A model generated the notes under the pieces. That model saw only the letters and a program-made list of their open reading frames with translations, searched no databases and was not told where the DNA came from. A program made the translations under genes and the position numbers. From Harmothoe impar (lineage: Eukaryota; Annelida; Polychaeta; Phyllodocida; Polynoidae), in contig OX381716.1 of assembly GCA_947462335.1 (NCBI GenBank), forward strand, positions 1,614,845-1,678,844: a DNA stretch of 64,000 nt, read 5' to 3'. Each line of letters begins with the position of its first letter. The stretch's first letter is position 1. Of the stretch, positions 1 to 11,100 are shown piece by piece.

Positions 1-814
1 TATCTTTGTTTATACCCAAGGGGCACTCTGTAGTAATGGCGCAACTCATTGTAACCAATTTTCTCCCCTATAAATAAAATCCCCTTAATTTAAGCAAGGT
101 GTAGCAGTTATTGTAATCAGAACTCATTCCACTGAACTTTATGATTCTTTTACCATTATCCAATGCATTTAGAGTGAAGAGGCTGTGAGAGCTAGATGCT
201 TGTACAACAAATTCAATTCTAAAAAAACTCACCTTGGAATATTCCACTAAAAAGTGGCAGGTCTATCTAAACATCGGAGCAGATGTTAGCACAAAAGCAG
301 ACAGCTCTGCTCATTATCAGAAGTTGATCCTCTGTGGGAGATATCGCAACACCCCAATCTGCATGTCACTTCAGGATGCCCTCCTTACCAGAATTTTGAT
401 TGTGTTTTGGAAAGTATCTAGAAAAATAATACATTTCTCCTTCATCAGCTCTACAGAAGGACGTCTCATTTTTAGTCTATGTTCAAATTATTGATTCTGT
501 GCATTTTGTGAATTCCTGGAAGGCATTCAGTAGCAACGGCATCACCAAATGAGGTCAATCAATGCCTCTACATATGGGGTCCATCTTTATCAAACAAAGA
601 CTAATGTTTTGATATTTAAACAGGTAGAGATGCCTTATGACAACTCAAGGATGATGTATAGGGAGCGTATCACATGGCATTTACTCAGGGTATGGGAGGA
701 ATAACAGCTAGGCTGATAGATAGGGAAGTTTGGCTGCCTCACCCACAGCTCAAGCATAAAGTATGGCTCCCTGTTTGTCAGCTATACCCCTCTCTGCCTG
801 TAGTAGTTCTGTTA
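1..814. other. Non-coding flank, no gene seen
   Basis: AT-rich sequence with no domain-bearing frame. The open frame at 234-494 has no recognisable motif and no splice or promoter context. I see no repeat structure before the LINE fragment begins near 815. Confidence 0.5.
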
Positions 815-1881
815 TCTCTCCCCAGGATGAAGCCCTAAGGAGGGTATCACAATGGTGTATCAATAATAGCCTGACTATTAATGCTAAGAAAACACAGTGG
901 ATGGTTTATAATAATATACATAAAGAAAAGCCTATTTTTGTACTTAATAATATAACATTAGAACAAGTAGATGCTTTCCCATACCTAGGCCTCACCTTTG
1001 ATCCTGAATTGAAATTTGTAACCCATCGTAAAAATACTGTAAATAATGTTAGATATAAGATAATACAATTGGGAAGGGTGAGGAACTATGTTGAAGAGGA
1101 AGTGGCTCTCGATGTATATAAGACGATGGTTCTCCCAACACTTGATTATGTTGATTATGTATGGGACAGGGATAATAAGGGTGAAAATCAGGAACTACAG
1201 TATTTGCAGAATAAGGCTCTAAGGATTGTTTATAAAGTTAAATTGGGAAAAAATCCGAGATTTAATACGGTTATGTTACATAATGAAGGCAATTGTAGGT
1301 TACTAGGGGAAAGACGTGACATGCATCTTTTAGCCTTTGCTCATACCCTTACTAAGATCCCTGGTCTGATTGACAATAGGAATTTACCTACAAGAAGAAA
1401 CCAAGGTATAAGGCTATCTGTGATACGTTCATTAAAACCAATAGTCCTACGAAGTGCAATATATAGAGCCACATCTAGATGGAATCAGCTAAAACCCAAA
1501 TATACACTAATTGCTGACCTCAAGGCTTTTAAACTAGCTATTAAGAAGAATTATAACGATTGTTTTATGTAAGAATCTCTTTTTATTGGAAAAATGACAT
1601 ATTACTCATTTTGAAAGACATAACTGTACACTACTCTCATCTCATCTCATCTCTCATCATTTAATATAAAGGATTAATAGTGACAGGACGAGATGTACTC
1701 TCCTTCTCTTTGAGTAATATATGACAGCCATAATGGTAGCCATACTGTAATTTATGAGAATTATGTAATATGAAATAGTAAATGAAAGGGCCCTAGCGTA
1801 AAAACGCAATGCGCGGTAGCTAGGTATAATGCATTCTTGTAATTGTATTATTTTAACCCAATAAAACACTTTAAAAAAAAA
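815..1881 (+). mobile_element. 5'-truncated Jockey-group (CR1/L2-like) LINE, copy 1
   Basis: This is the 3' third of a non-LTR retrotransposon. The frame from about 826 to 1572 aligns by eye with the C-terminal part of the RT proteins of the copies at 4.3-8.1 kb and 37.6-39.5 kb: SLTIN, YLG.T.DP, YVWDRDNKGE, YKVKL, RRDMHLL, PTRR and the final D/N-x-CF. It starts just after the YADD active site, so it is 5' truncated. The 3' UTR has a CTCAT pentamer run at about 1636-1657, a GGC/CGCAATGCGC segment near 1804-1816, AATAAA near 1860 and a short A tail at 1873-1881. The same 3' parts occur in the other two copies. Confidence 0.85.
826..1572 (+). pseudogene. LINE reverse transcriptase, C-terminal fragment
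   Basis: About 248 codons remain open after the 5' truncation and end at a stop matching the other copies. Motifs downstream of the RT palm are present: the thumb and the conserved W-x-x-L-K block near the end. The catalytic YADD, the fingers and the endonuclease are missing, so it cannot encode a working enzyme. The Met at 763 that would extend the frame upstream lies outside the LINE homology and is not a real start. The open frame suggests a fairly recent insertion. Confidence 0.8.
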
Positions 1882-4320
1882 GGGTATAAGCCAACACTGA
1901 GAGACTGAGAGGGGCAGGCACTGTGTGTGTACACAGGGCGCGGCCATGTTGGGGGAGGGCAAGGGGAAACAAACGGCACAAGTGACTGACACCACACTGC
2001 CCCCTAGTGCCGTATTCTCTAAACACCTGTCACTGACCTGGACAAGACCCCCAGCTGAGACAACACAGCCTACAGTATATGCCTGTGTAGTGTAGTGTTA
2101 AGCTCTTCAGGGGAAAGATGGCATACACATTTATTGCCACGTTGTTAGGTATGGCAAATTGAGGTGTCATTTGTGCTGCAATTTCCTACATTTATTTTGT
2201 TGATGTTTTCTCCTATCATGATTTGTGAGCAACTTTGATGCAATGTGAACTTTTTTCAGCTATTCCCCACAGAAGTCAATGTATTTTTGCCAGCGTTCAG
2301 GCCTATCATGATTTCTCATAATGAAGGCTTAGGACTCATTTTAGTTCACTGTGCACTCCTGTCGAAATAATGTATAAATGCAGTGCTGGTGAGAAAAATG
2401 CTGGGGTTTGCATTTTCTTATCAAATTCTTGGTCAAACCCTGCCTCCTTTACCTCATTTACCTTATAAATCTTTTTGAGTGTGTATCCGTGGGTGTAGTA
2501 TTGTTTAGCACTTTTGTGTAGCACATCAGAATGCCTGCCTGATTTACCTTATAATTTTTGTTGAGTAAATTCAGTTTACCAACACCCAACCCCTGCCCGG
2601 TCCACACATGCTGCATCTGCCATGTTGTTGTGGTGCTCTGACTGGGCAGGAATGACACCTTACAGAAACGAACTGTGTGGTGGTTCAGTGGCAGTTTTAG
2701 AACATGGGTTTTCTCTGTAAAGACAGCCCACACAGGTAACAGTTTGTTGTAAGTATGAAAACTGTCAGTGCAGCCAGCAAGTTGATAATGAGAAACAAGG
2801 ATGTATGTGAAGTGACAGATATTACACCATATCTGTTGTATTAATTGCCTTTTCAAACTAAGTATCGAAACTAATCATTTCAAAACAGAATTTGGATGTT
2901 TTAAAACATTTTTTTTGTTTGCTGGACAAATCCCAATGGTTCTTGTGCTTGATTACCATTTCCAGTAGTCTTAGTATTGCAGTACTAACTTACTATATGG
3001 AAAATGATGATGCTAATGCCATAGTTTGATTTAAGAAACAAAGTCTTATGATGAGTACTTTGTATATGATGGATTAGATTCATTAGAGACATCTGAGTAA
3101 GGTAGATCAAGGGATGTCAGCCGGAAATATGAGAGGAGCTACATAGAAGCCCTGCACATTTGCTGCATCTTAGTTCTTAGATTTGTGGAAAATCCAATCA
3201 CTTTGGGCAAAAATATATTGCACCCATGGTATTATAACAGGGCAGAGAAGTCAATCAACTCACAAACATGAAAGTGTCCATTAAGAATCAAATATCAAGA
3301 ATAACTTCATCCCATAACATTTAGTAAAACTGTATATATATCCATGGAATTACAACAGTGCACATTACCTGAACGTAAAGGACATGAAAAGAGTCAGTTA
3401 AGGATCAAATTCTCTGTGTTTTTCAGCACATTCAAGAATCAATGGCTCATGGTCGGACTAAAATGGGGATGTGTTTCATTTGTAAACATGCAGCTTAATT
3501 CAAATAACAGATGATTACCCATGAATGCTTACAGCCACCCAGATCAGCCCTAACCCTTTTAGGCAGCAGAGTGCTTTAATGCACTATGCACTGTGGTCAT
3601 GATGCATGAATGCGGCGCTGGCAAGCAATTAGCAAGTCCTGCATTCAAGCATGATGCCAACTCTACTTGGTTGTTACACTCTAAATGGGTCGACGTGATA
3701 CATCAATCAGGTGCTGATGAGTTTATTACTAGGACTGCAACGGTGCATTTGGACAATTAAGCACGAAGTATAAACGATCATGCCACCCTTAAAGGCCTAA
3801 ATGATGCATGTTTAGCCACCATTCTCAGATCTTAAATTCCATTAAGGCAAGATCAAAACCTCCATCGACGGGTAATTTGTATCTGAATCTGGAATGAGGC
3901 ATGCTTTGTGACCGGAGTCATGATGTGATACGTTCTGTCACGTGACATGGACAGCCATGGCTGTTTGTCATGAGCAGAGGGAGCCAGGAAGTCTCCTATC
4001 CATGAACAGGTGCTGCTGGTGTAGCGTCTAGTTTGTGATAGGTGTCATTTAGTTTGTTTATTTTCTTTATCACTAATAGATCCTTGGTAGATCTTGCATC
4101 TAAGTTTTTCTTTTGGTTTTTCAATGGTGGGTGTGTCATGTGTGTCAGTCGCCTAGATTACATACAGGAAATCAGGACTCTAGCCATAAGTCTGTGTGGG
4201 ATTAGGTACCATCAAGACTCTAAGCGAGTTATGGCATAATTCTAGTCAGGACTAGGTACCAGCATGACCTTTATCTAGTTGTGGCAGTAGACTGTGCAGG
4301 ACTAACTACCAGGAGGACCC
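1882..4320. other. Gene-free stretch between two LINE copies
   Basis: No supported gene. The minus-strand open frames at 1657-1995, 2336-2524 and 2458-2856 lack motifs. A copy of the dispersed palindromic repeat lies at about 3541-3800. A loose duplication of about 120 bp at 3220-3410 shares CCATGGNATTANAACAG and an AAGNATCAAAT end. A GTCACGTGAC palindrome with an E-box core sits near 3938. Confidence 0.5.
3541..3800. repeat. Dispersed GCATGAATGCAG palindromic repeat, copy a
   Basis: It contains the hallmarks of a family scattered through the window: TGATGCATGAATGC, then about 40 bp later the complementary GCATTCAAGCATGATGCC, then a TGATGAGTTTATTAC segment and an end reading CCCTTAAAGG. The inverted arms suggest a degenerate palindromic, possibly MITE-like, element. 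There is no coding capacity. Confidence 0.55.
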
Positions 4321-4609
4321 TTTTTTTTTTTAAAGTATTTATTGGGTCTAATGACTATATTAAATAGCCAAACCTAGACTTAGGCGCATTGCCTTTCTGC
4401 CGTCCGTACCCCTATCTAGTTTACATCAAGTGTTAGACGGTCTTAATCTCTTTCATGATATGCTATGGAGAACATTGTAGTATGTATACATCATGTAATG
4501 TAATATTATATATAAATAAATATATCATGTTCGTACATTTGTGGTATGTTATTATATAGGAATGATGAGATGAGATGAGGGATGAGACATTGTAAGTTGG
4601 ATGGCATGT

Positions 4610-5225
4610 TCACACCATGAAGCAGTTCGGGTAATCGCGCTTAATGGCTAGCTTAAAGTCCCTCAGAGAGTCAATAAGCGTATAGGAGGGTTTAAGGTTA
4701 TTCCACCTATCAATAGCCCTATACAGGGCACTTTTTGTAACTATTGGTTTAAGGCTGCGTATGGCCTTAAGCCTATTTCCTAAGTGTCTACGTGTAGGTA
4801 TGTCGCGAACATCAAGCATGTCAGGCAGTTTTGACAATGAAAAAGCATAATATAATAGGTGAATGTCACGTCTATGATTAAGGTACAGGCATCCACTTTT
4901 AGTGTGCAATTCATCTGTATTGTACACTGGGTTTTCCTCGAGCTTCACCTTATAGACAGTACGTAGGCCTTTATTTTGAAGTAATTGAAGCTCCCAATTT
5001 TCACCTTTTTTACCTCTGTCCCAGATGAAATCACCATAGTCAAATGATGGAATCACCATGGCCTTGTATATGCTTAGGGCGCTGGCACTATCGACATGTG
5101 TTCTTATTTTTCCTAACTCATTAATTTTATGTCTTATATTAGACGATGCCTGTTTCCTATGACTAATGAAAGATAACTCGGGGTCCAAAGTGATACCCAG
5201 ATATGGAAAGGTATAACATCTAGAT
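4610..5225 (-). pseudogene. LINE RT, C-terminal part downstream of the insertion
   Basis: The frame runs through the YLG.TLDPEL motif, D..W/IWDRGKKGE, YKVKLEENP, RRDIHLLYYA, IPTRRHLGNRL and a final YPNCF, and matches copies 1 and 3 along its length. The open frame begins at 5188, but homology continues upstream in frame to about 5225. There it should join the RT part ending near 6048: the NNVIL end and the following LS..YTFPYLG segment abut exactly when the insertion is removed. Confidence 0.85.
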
Positions 5226-5230
5226 AAGTA

Positions 5231-5381
5231 TACAGGATTTGTTTAAGTTCTGTATTTCCCCGACAGATTGAAATCGAAAGGCCCCGTATTTCGTTGAAAC
5301 CCTTTATAAGGGTTGAAACGAAATACGGGGCCTTGAGATTTCAATCTGAAGGGGAAATACAGAACTTAAACTGATCCTGTA
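5231..5381. repeat. 151-bp fold-back hairpin
   Basis: Two 74-bp arms (5231-5304 and 5308-5381) around a 3-nt loop. The arms differ only at four separate two-base spots (eight mismatches). The stem includes GGCCCCGTATTTCGTT and its complement. It sits at one edge of the insertion in the LINE. Confidence 0.9.
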
Positions 5382-5719
5382 TTTATTTTTAAATGTATTT
5401 GTCACATATTAAAGGAGAAAAAGACAATTTATTAACCTGCATCGTCCCCCCTCACGTCCCTGCGCTGCCATGACACCTTGCTCGACTTCACTTCCGGTCT
5501 CTGTGCGTGAGTGATATGGTTGGCAAAAAAAAAGTTCCCCCCTCCCTATCGTCTCTATCATCTTAAATTGTACAAATTAGGCCTGATTTACGATTCAAAT
5601 ACGTTAATTCATCAAAAAGGAAGACGATTAAACGATTATACAGTCAAAAAAAGATCGAGCACGCAAGCAAAACAAAAAAAAAAAAAAAAAAAAAAAATCG
5701 TCAAGACTTCGGAAACGCT

Positions 5720-5800
5720 AGATTCGTCCGGGAATCGAACCCCGGCCGCCGCGGTGCAAAGCGAGAGCGCTAACCGCCAGACCATCTCGGCCACGCTGAT
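5720..5800 (-). repeat. tRNA-derived sequence (SINE head or tRNA pseudogene)
   Basis: On the minus strand there is a Box A-like TGGCCGAGATGG (5793-5782) and an exact Box B GGTTCGATTCC (5741-5731) at normal tRNA spacing. The T stem has one mismatch, and the would-be acceptor arms (ATCAGCG and ACGAATC) do not pair, so it is not a working tRNA. A homopolymer run lies 20-45 bp beyond its 3' side. Best read as a tRNA-derived SINE head. Confidence 0.6.
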
Positions 5801-5884
5801 TGTGGTACCGTCCCTCCAGCAATATAACTATCTAGGACAGGTTTGAGATGTCGTCAACAGTAGGGAGATTTTAACAGTGCCCTT

Positions 5885-5907
5885 TGACCTTTGACCTTTG
5901 ACCTTTT
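5885..5907. promoter_or_regulatory. Triple TGACCTT (DR1-type) motif
   Basis: Three consecutive TGACCTT heptamers (TGACCTTTGACCTTTGACC) give overlapping perfect DR1 elements, the consensus for RXR, HNF4 and COUP-TF type nuclear receptors. It lies within transposon-derived DNA. Function is inference. Confidence 0.4.
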
Positions 5908-6018
5908 GAGAATCCTTACGCTATACCGGAAGTAAAGTTTTGGCGAAATACGGAGGTTTGAGGAAATACGAGGGCAGGTTATTCACCTTTTGCGAAATAC
6001 GAGGCTCAGTGCTTAAGC

Positions 6019-7350
6019 CTACCGGACTTGATATTTCGTCAAACCATTTAAAAATAAAATGACATTATTCATAGTAAATACAGGGTTAACATTATTAATA
6101 CCATTATAAACCATCAATTGGGTTTTGTTTTCATTCACAGTGAGACTATGCTCCTTACACCATACTGATAGCTTATCAAGACACAATTGCATTTGATTTG
6201 GATTTGTGAACGATAAAACCGCATCGTCAGCATAAAGTACAATGTGAAAATCATCAATTAAAGGTAATGAATTAATATATATGGAAAAGAGGATAGGGCC
6301 AAGCACAGAACCCTGTGGTACACCATATACTATAGGAGCATCATCTGAAAGTGTATTATTAGCTATAGTGCGTTGCACTCTATCAGTTAAATAACTTTTG
6401 AACCAGGCGCATGTCTCCTTACTAAGTCCAAATCCGTCCAGCTTTTTTAGAAGAATAGGGTGGGATATCGTATCAAAAGCCTTTTTATAATCTAAATATA
6501 GGCTATATGTAGGCAAGTTGTTAATAATATTATTAATAATGAATTTAATATGTGTGGTGATAGCCGAAATAGTGGAGTGACCAGGCCTGTAGCCATGTTG
6601 CGCTGGGGTCAAAAGATTATAAGTACTCATGTGATGCTGAAGCCTCTTACATATAACACGCTCAAATAATTTTCCTGGTAAAGGCAGGAGACTGATAGGT
6701 CTTAAGTCACTAACACTTGTGGAGTTTGCTTTTTTCGGAAGCGGAACAACAGTGGCAGCCTTCCAAGATCGGGGGAAATAATTTTGACGCAAGCATAAGT
6801 TAAACAGACACATCAGCGCTTCAGGTATAATAAATAGAGCATCCTTTAATACATAGGATTTTACATGTTTAATACTAGAGGACTTAGTAATATTAATTGT
6901 TTTAATAACCTCAATAACATCTAGGTAGCTGAGCTCCCATAGTAGATCGACCTTATTGTCTGGCGCAGTAGCAGGAGGAGTATAGTGTACATGTGGGTCA
7001 ATAGGCGGCAGCACCTCAGCTAGCTTAGAACCAATGGTGGAAAAGTAGTCATTAATAAATTTAGAACAGGCTTCTGAGGATATCACCTCGTTAGTAAGAG
7101 AATTTTTCAACTTAATAAAGGTAGAACCTGTTTTGGTTGGTAAAAGCTTCCTAACACCAGCCCAGAATTGGGTGGGATTTTTCCTACGTTGTACCAAGAG
7201 TTTGTCTAGCTTTTCTTTCCTGCTATAGTGTATCATAGCCTCAACCCGGTTCTTGTGAAAATTAGCTATATTCCAGTCATCTGGATCCATTGACCTCTGG
7301 GCTTTGACATATAAAGAGTCTCTAACTTGCATAGCATTAATAATAGGAGG
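6019..7350 (-). pseudogene. LINE reverse transcriptase, fingers to palm
   Basis: The translated frame (M at 7332, homology extending upstream to the TPEWLTPPII linker) shows the RT signatures in order: LRPISLLPLPGKLFER, AQHGYRPGHST, LYLDYKKAFDTISHPIL, GVPQGSVLGPILFSIYIN and the active site LYADDAV (near 6220-6240). The last codons after NNVIL belong to the insertion, so the thumb lies separately at 4610-5225. All catalytic aspartates remain, but the enzyme is broken by the insertion. Confidence 0.88.
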
Positions 7351-8098
7351 AGTAAGCCATTCTGGTGTATATACCGATTAGTACAAGTCTTCGTATAGGA
7401 CATAATACATCTAAACATCTTCTAAAAGCATCAATAATATTATCCCATAAAGTATCAGGATTATTACATGTAAAAATGTCGTCCCATTTCACAGCTAATA
7501 ACAGATTTTTGAAATGTTGCATATCGTAGTGCTTATACGATCTGGCATCAACGACCTTCTTCCTTATTTTTGTACGCTCACATTTAATCAATAAATAAAT
7601 AGGCTTATGATCAGCAATATGAAAATCGATGGTGCCAAACTCACATACATTGTGAATCCTCTCATTAATATAAATATGGTCTATGAGTGTACCAGAAATA
7701 GGGCGCGTTATTTCATTAATCAGCTGAAACATGTCATTATCGGTACAGAAATTCTCTACATTGGAGTCTTGGATGTCTTTCCTAGTAAAAAGGTCTACAT
7801 TAAAATCTCCAAACATTATTATTTTTCGATTTTTAGAAACAGGAGTTCTAAGTTCCGTTAATTTGTCAAAAATAGCCCTTTTGCTCACATCAGCATCAGG
7901 GGGTCTATAACATACGAAAATTTTATATTTAATTTTACCAATTTCAACATTGACACATTAAATTTCATACTCCCTATCAATAATACAAGCATTCTCATCC
8001 AATGTAGCAGTATATGTATCCCTTAAATAAATCATTAAACCTCCAGCCTTTTTATTCCGGTTGGGGTACCTGTCAAGCCTAAAGAATTGATACCCGGG
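7345..8098 (-). pseudogene. LINE apurinic-like endonuclease, truncated
   Basis: The segment at 7888-7360 contains GDFNVDL, a TLIDHIYI motif and ADHKPI, the late blocks of an AP-like endonuclease. The same frame continues upstream with CYRPPDAD, GGLMIYLRD and a PGYQFFRLDR block reaching about 8098, but a stop (TAA, near 7960) follows the EYEI codons. The frame shifts near 7365 before the RT linker. Early endonuclease motifs and any ORF1 are absent because of 5' truncation. Confidence 0.82.
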
Positions 8099-8100
8099 GA

Positions 8101-11100
8101 GATGCATCATGAGATGCACCCTTACCTAATTGTAGCAGAAGTTTGGTACCACTGGGACCCTAACTTAGTGGTAAGATAAAAGACAACACCAAACACAGGG
8201 CTCTCAGAGGAGATTTCAATTAATTACTTCCAGTTCCCACCAAGAGGGGGAGCAACATTGGTCACATGACAACATGCGATGCCATAACCAAAGAGAGTGA
8301 ACAATGAATTTAATCAGAATCAACGACTCACCAACAAAAATAGCCACTGCCAAGAGAAATAATCGTTTGACACAGGGGATGGGCTTTTGGCCTGTGATTC
8401 CTAATCTTGGAGGGATCAGGCTAAATCAATGTGGAAGCTCAAGTCCTGGGCCTATGTTCAGTCTAGTCATACAGACAGATGGGGTAGGGGAATGACAGCT
8501 AGGTAAGTGTTCTGTAGGGAGAGTGGCCATTTTGATCCAGTACATAACATGAGGTGAAAGCTCTGATCATCCTTTTTTAATGATAAATGACTGTGCCTTA
8601 TTACAAAAATAAACTTTACAGTTAACCTCTGCATGATGACTTATGTATGAACCTATGTTATGTCAGGATAAAGACACTACATAGACAAAGTATAGCTCAT
8701 GGTACCATTCCTTCATTATAAAGGGAACTCCTACAACATAGACATGGTACCGTTTAGTATACACCAGTAGTACAGAACAGGACAGAGACCTACTATAGAT
8801 TATACAGCTGTAATTGGAGCCCTCAGTAACAGCTTAATGGTACGCCACTTTCACAACAAGAGGTTTTAGTTAATGCAGAGATTTTCTCACAGTCTGAGAC
8901 AAAAAGTACAGCAAGAGAATGCACCTTGAAGGTGTAAGGGTACCATCTGAAATAAAACAAACAAACACACAAACATATAGAACACCTAGCTACACATTGA
9001 GGGCAGTTTATGCAACTTTAATCCTCTAAAAGGCTCAATGTGAGCCAATATTTTGCACAGGATGTCCACATTAAATACATGCACTGACTCTGGCCTACCT
9101 GTCATATCCTTTACTCAACTGTTGAAGAGTGTTATCACCTACAGGCAGAAAAAGACACAGATTAGGCAAATTAATTAACATATTTAGGTGCATAGTAGAC
9201 AAGTTAGGGGTGTCTGCTGCATAAAGCAGTTACCACTGCAATGCCTTATTTTGAGGAAAGTCATTAACCCCTGGGAATTATCTTGTCATGTTTCAGTCTG
9301 AGACCATGATTGACCTTGGTGTGCCCCAGGTTCTAACTTGCCAAGGTCAGCCCTGTAAGTCATTTGTTTATACAGTTGTCATGACAACACTATCAAGTAG
9401 CCGTAATGAGTTTATCAAGGGAAGACATGCATGAACAACAGGCGCTCCAATCCCATGATTCCATCTACAGCCTATCCCAGGATTCAGAGCGGGGTAAGTG
9501 TCACGTGACCAGAATGGGGCGTGCTGATTGGCTGAGCTGGATGTCTGAAACAGACACCATTTAGTAGTGTGAGACCTGATGTGGTTAGAACATGTGTGTC
9601 TACCCTTCAGCCTGGCTTCTCTTGATACAGAATATGGTGGTATATCTACTGCTCTTCAAATATAGCAAGGTGACGAAGCAATGATAGACATTTTTGCTAA
9701 ACAATTTCTATTAGGAGTTCAGCATGTGAAGGAGCCATTCAGAAGCATTCCCTTTTAGTGTGAATACATAACAAAACTAGACATATGGCACATGCAAATT
9801 TCACAATCATAAAACAAGTTGTCCGACTTTACATCACCACAGGCTCTGAAAGCTGTCCCCAACAAGTGAATACCAAGTGTATCATATTGCACCCTTAAGC
9901 CCCAGGTGTATTCTCCATGAACACCCTGGGATGCACACCCCCTCCCCTGGGTACCAACACCTTCTTGCTGCTGTCAAGGGGCACATACATATTTAATAGG
10001 GGCTGGTTTTCTGCCAGGATTACCCCTGAGGTTTCCACTGCATCTATGTGAGGGCTGAATTCACAGTTCGTATTAAGATGATGAGACCATAAAATTCTGT
10101 ACATTTTAAATATGTTTTACATTAGAGTTTTATAATTACAGCCATTTGATTCAGTCATCAGGTTTCTGAAGAATATGGAGAGAGCTGTATATCATATGGC
10201 CTGACCCCCAGGGCAGGGCTTCACAAGGTATGCATGTAGATTGCTAGTTTATGATCATCCTTCCTTTGACACAAGGTAGCTCCTTACTGGAGATATTTCA
10301 TGTTCCTCCTGCCCATGCCTCTCCTTCTGTCATACATCAGACCCCTAACCCACACCACACACTCCCTACATCTCTTAGATCCCCCCATAACAACTTCTAT
10401 GGCCATCCTTCCATCACACAACCATAGGCTTGGATTACACCTAGATGGCCCCAGCAGGCTCTTTGCCGCCATCTTGGCTTTATGAGCAATAACAATATGT
10501 TCGCGTGTTGCTTGGCCCAGTGAGACTCACTCTGGCTCTGATGGTAGGTTTCGAGGGCCAATCAGGGTCAGTTCAGAGACCCAGGTACCTCAGGGGACCC
10601 CGCCTCGTCTCCTGCTCCAACATGCAAGCCGTATTCAGACAAGTCCCAGGAGGGTCTCACCAACCAAAGGCAGTTTAATAATGTAGCTCTGCTTTACAAA
10701 TCTCTCCTCCTGGTGTCTAATTGAAACTGGGGGTTGGGTGGGGCACACGGCAGGGCAGTATGGGTGGTATAGTGCATGCAGCAAGCCCTACTGCTGCCAT
10801 ACACTGCTCACTAGGTTAGCACAACAGCCATTTCTGTAGGAATTCCCTACCAAATCATGTAATTGGCTGTTAAAAAGCAACTGCATTCATGAATTTGAAG
10901 TATACTTATGATCCCATGCACTCAGACAGAACCTGTACTTATGAGAGTGAGCTTCTCCAAGGTGTATTTATGTGCAAACACTGCTTTTAAACAGGAAATT
11001 AGGGTATTTGATTTTCTTTGCTTCTTCACTCCGCGGAAACAGTGTGGTTAAGACTGTAAATTCAGCATTGCAAAATTAATCATACTGTCACTCATGATCA

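Larger units (their letters stand above)
5229..6048. mobile_element. 0.8-kb insertion inside the LINE RT
   Basis: It interrupts the RT codons for NNVIL/xxxxxFPYLG. The two LINE halves align with the uninterrupted copy 3 once it is removed, and a TTA (TAA on +) at both junctions may be a 3-bp target duplication. The insertion holds a 151-bp hairpin (5231-5381), a 25-bp A run (about 5673-5697), a tRNA-derived segment (5720-5800, minus), a triple TGACCTT repeat (5885-5907), and several CGAAATACG motifs shared by the hairpin and the right end. It has no coding frame, so it looks like a non-autonomous element or a nest of two. Confidence 0.65.
4321..8100 (-). mobile_element. Jockey-group LINE, copy 2, decayed and interrupted
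   Basis: On the minus strand the order is endonuclease (about 8098-7380), reverse transcriptase (7350-6048, then 5225-4610), 3' UTR with the CATCT pentamer run (about 4561-4592), a GGCAATGCGCC segment near 4386-4396, AATAAATA near 4336, and a terminal A tail (T run at 4321-4331). The 5' end is truncated inside the endonuclease near 8100. The coding region is split by an insertion at about 5229-6048 and damaged by a stop (near 7960) and a frameshift (near 7365). Confidence 0.88.

Noticed and set aside
5720..5800. Functional tRNA gene
   Set aside because: Boxes A and B are good, but the acceptor arms do not pair and the T stem has a mismatch, so it is tRNA-derived only.
5511..5846. 111-codon frame in the LINE insertion
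   Set aside because: It runs through the A run and the tRNA-derived segment, with no coding signal.
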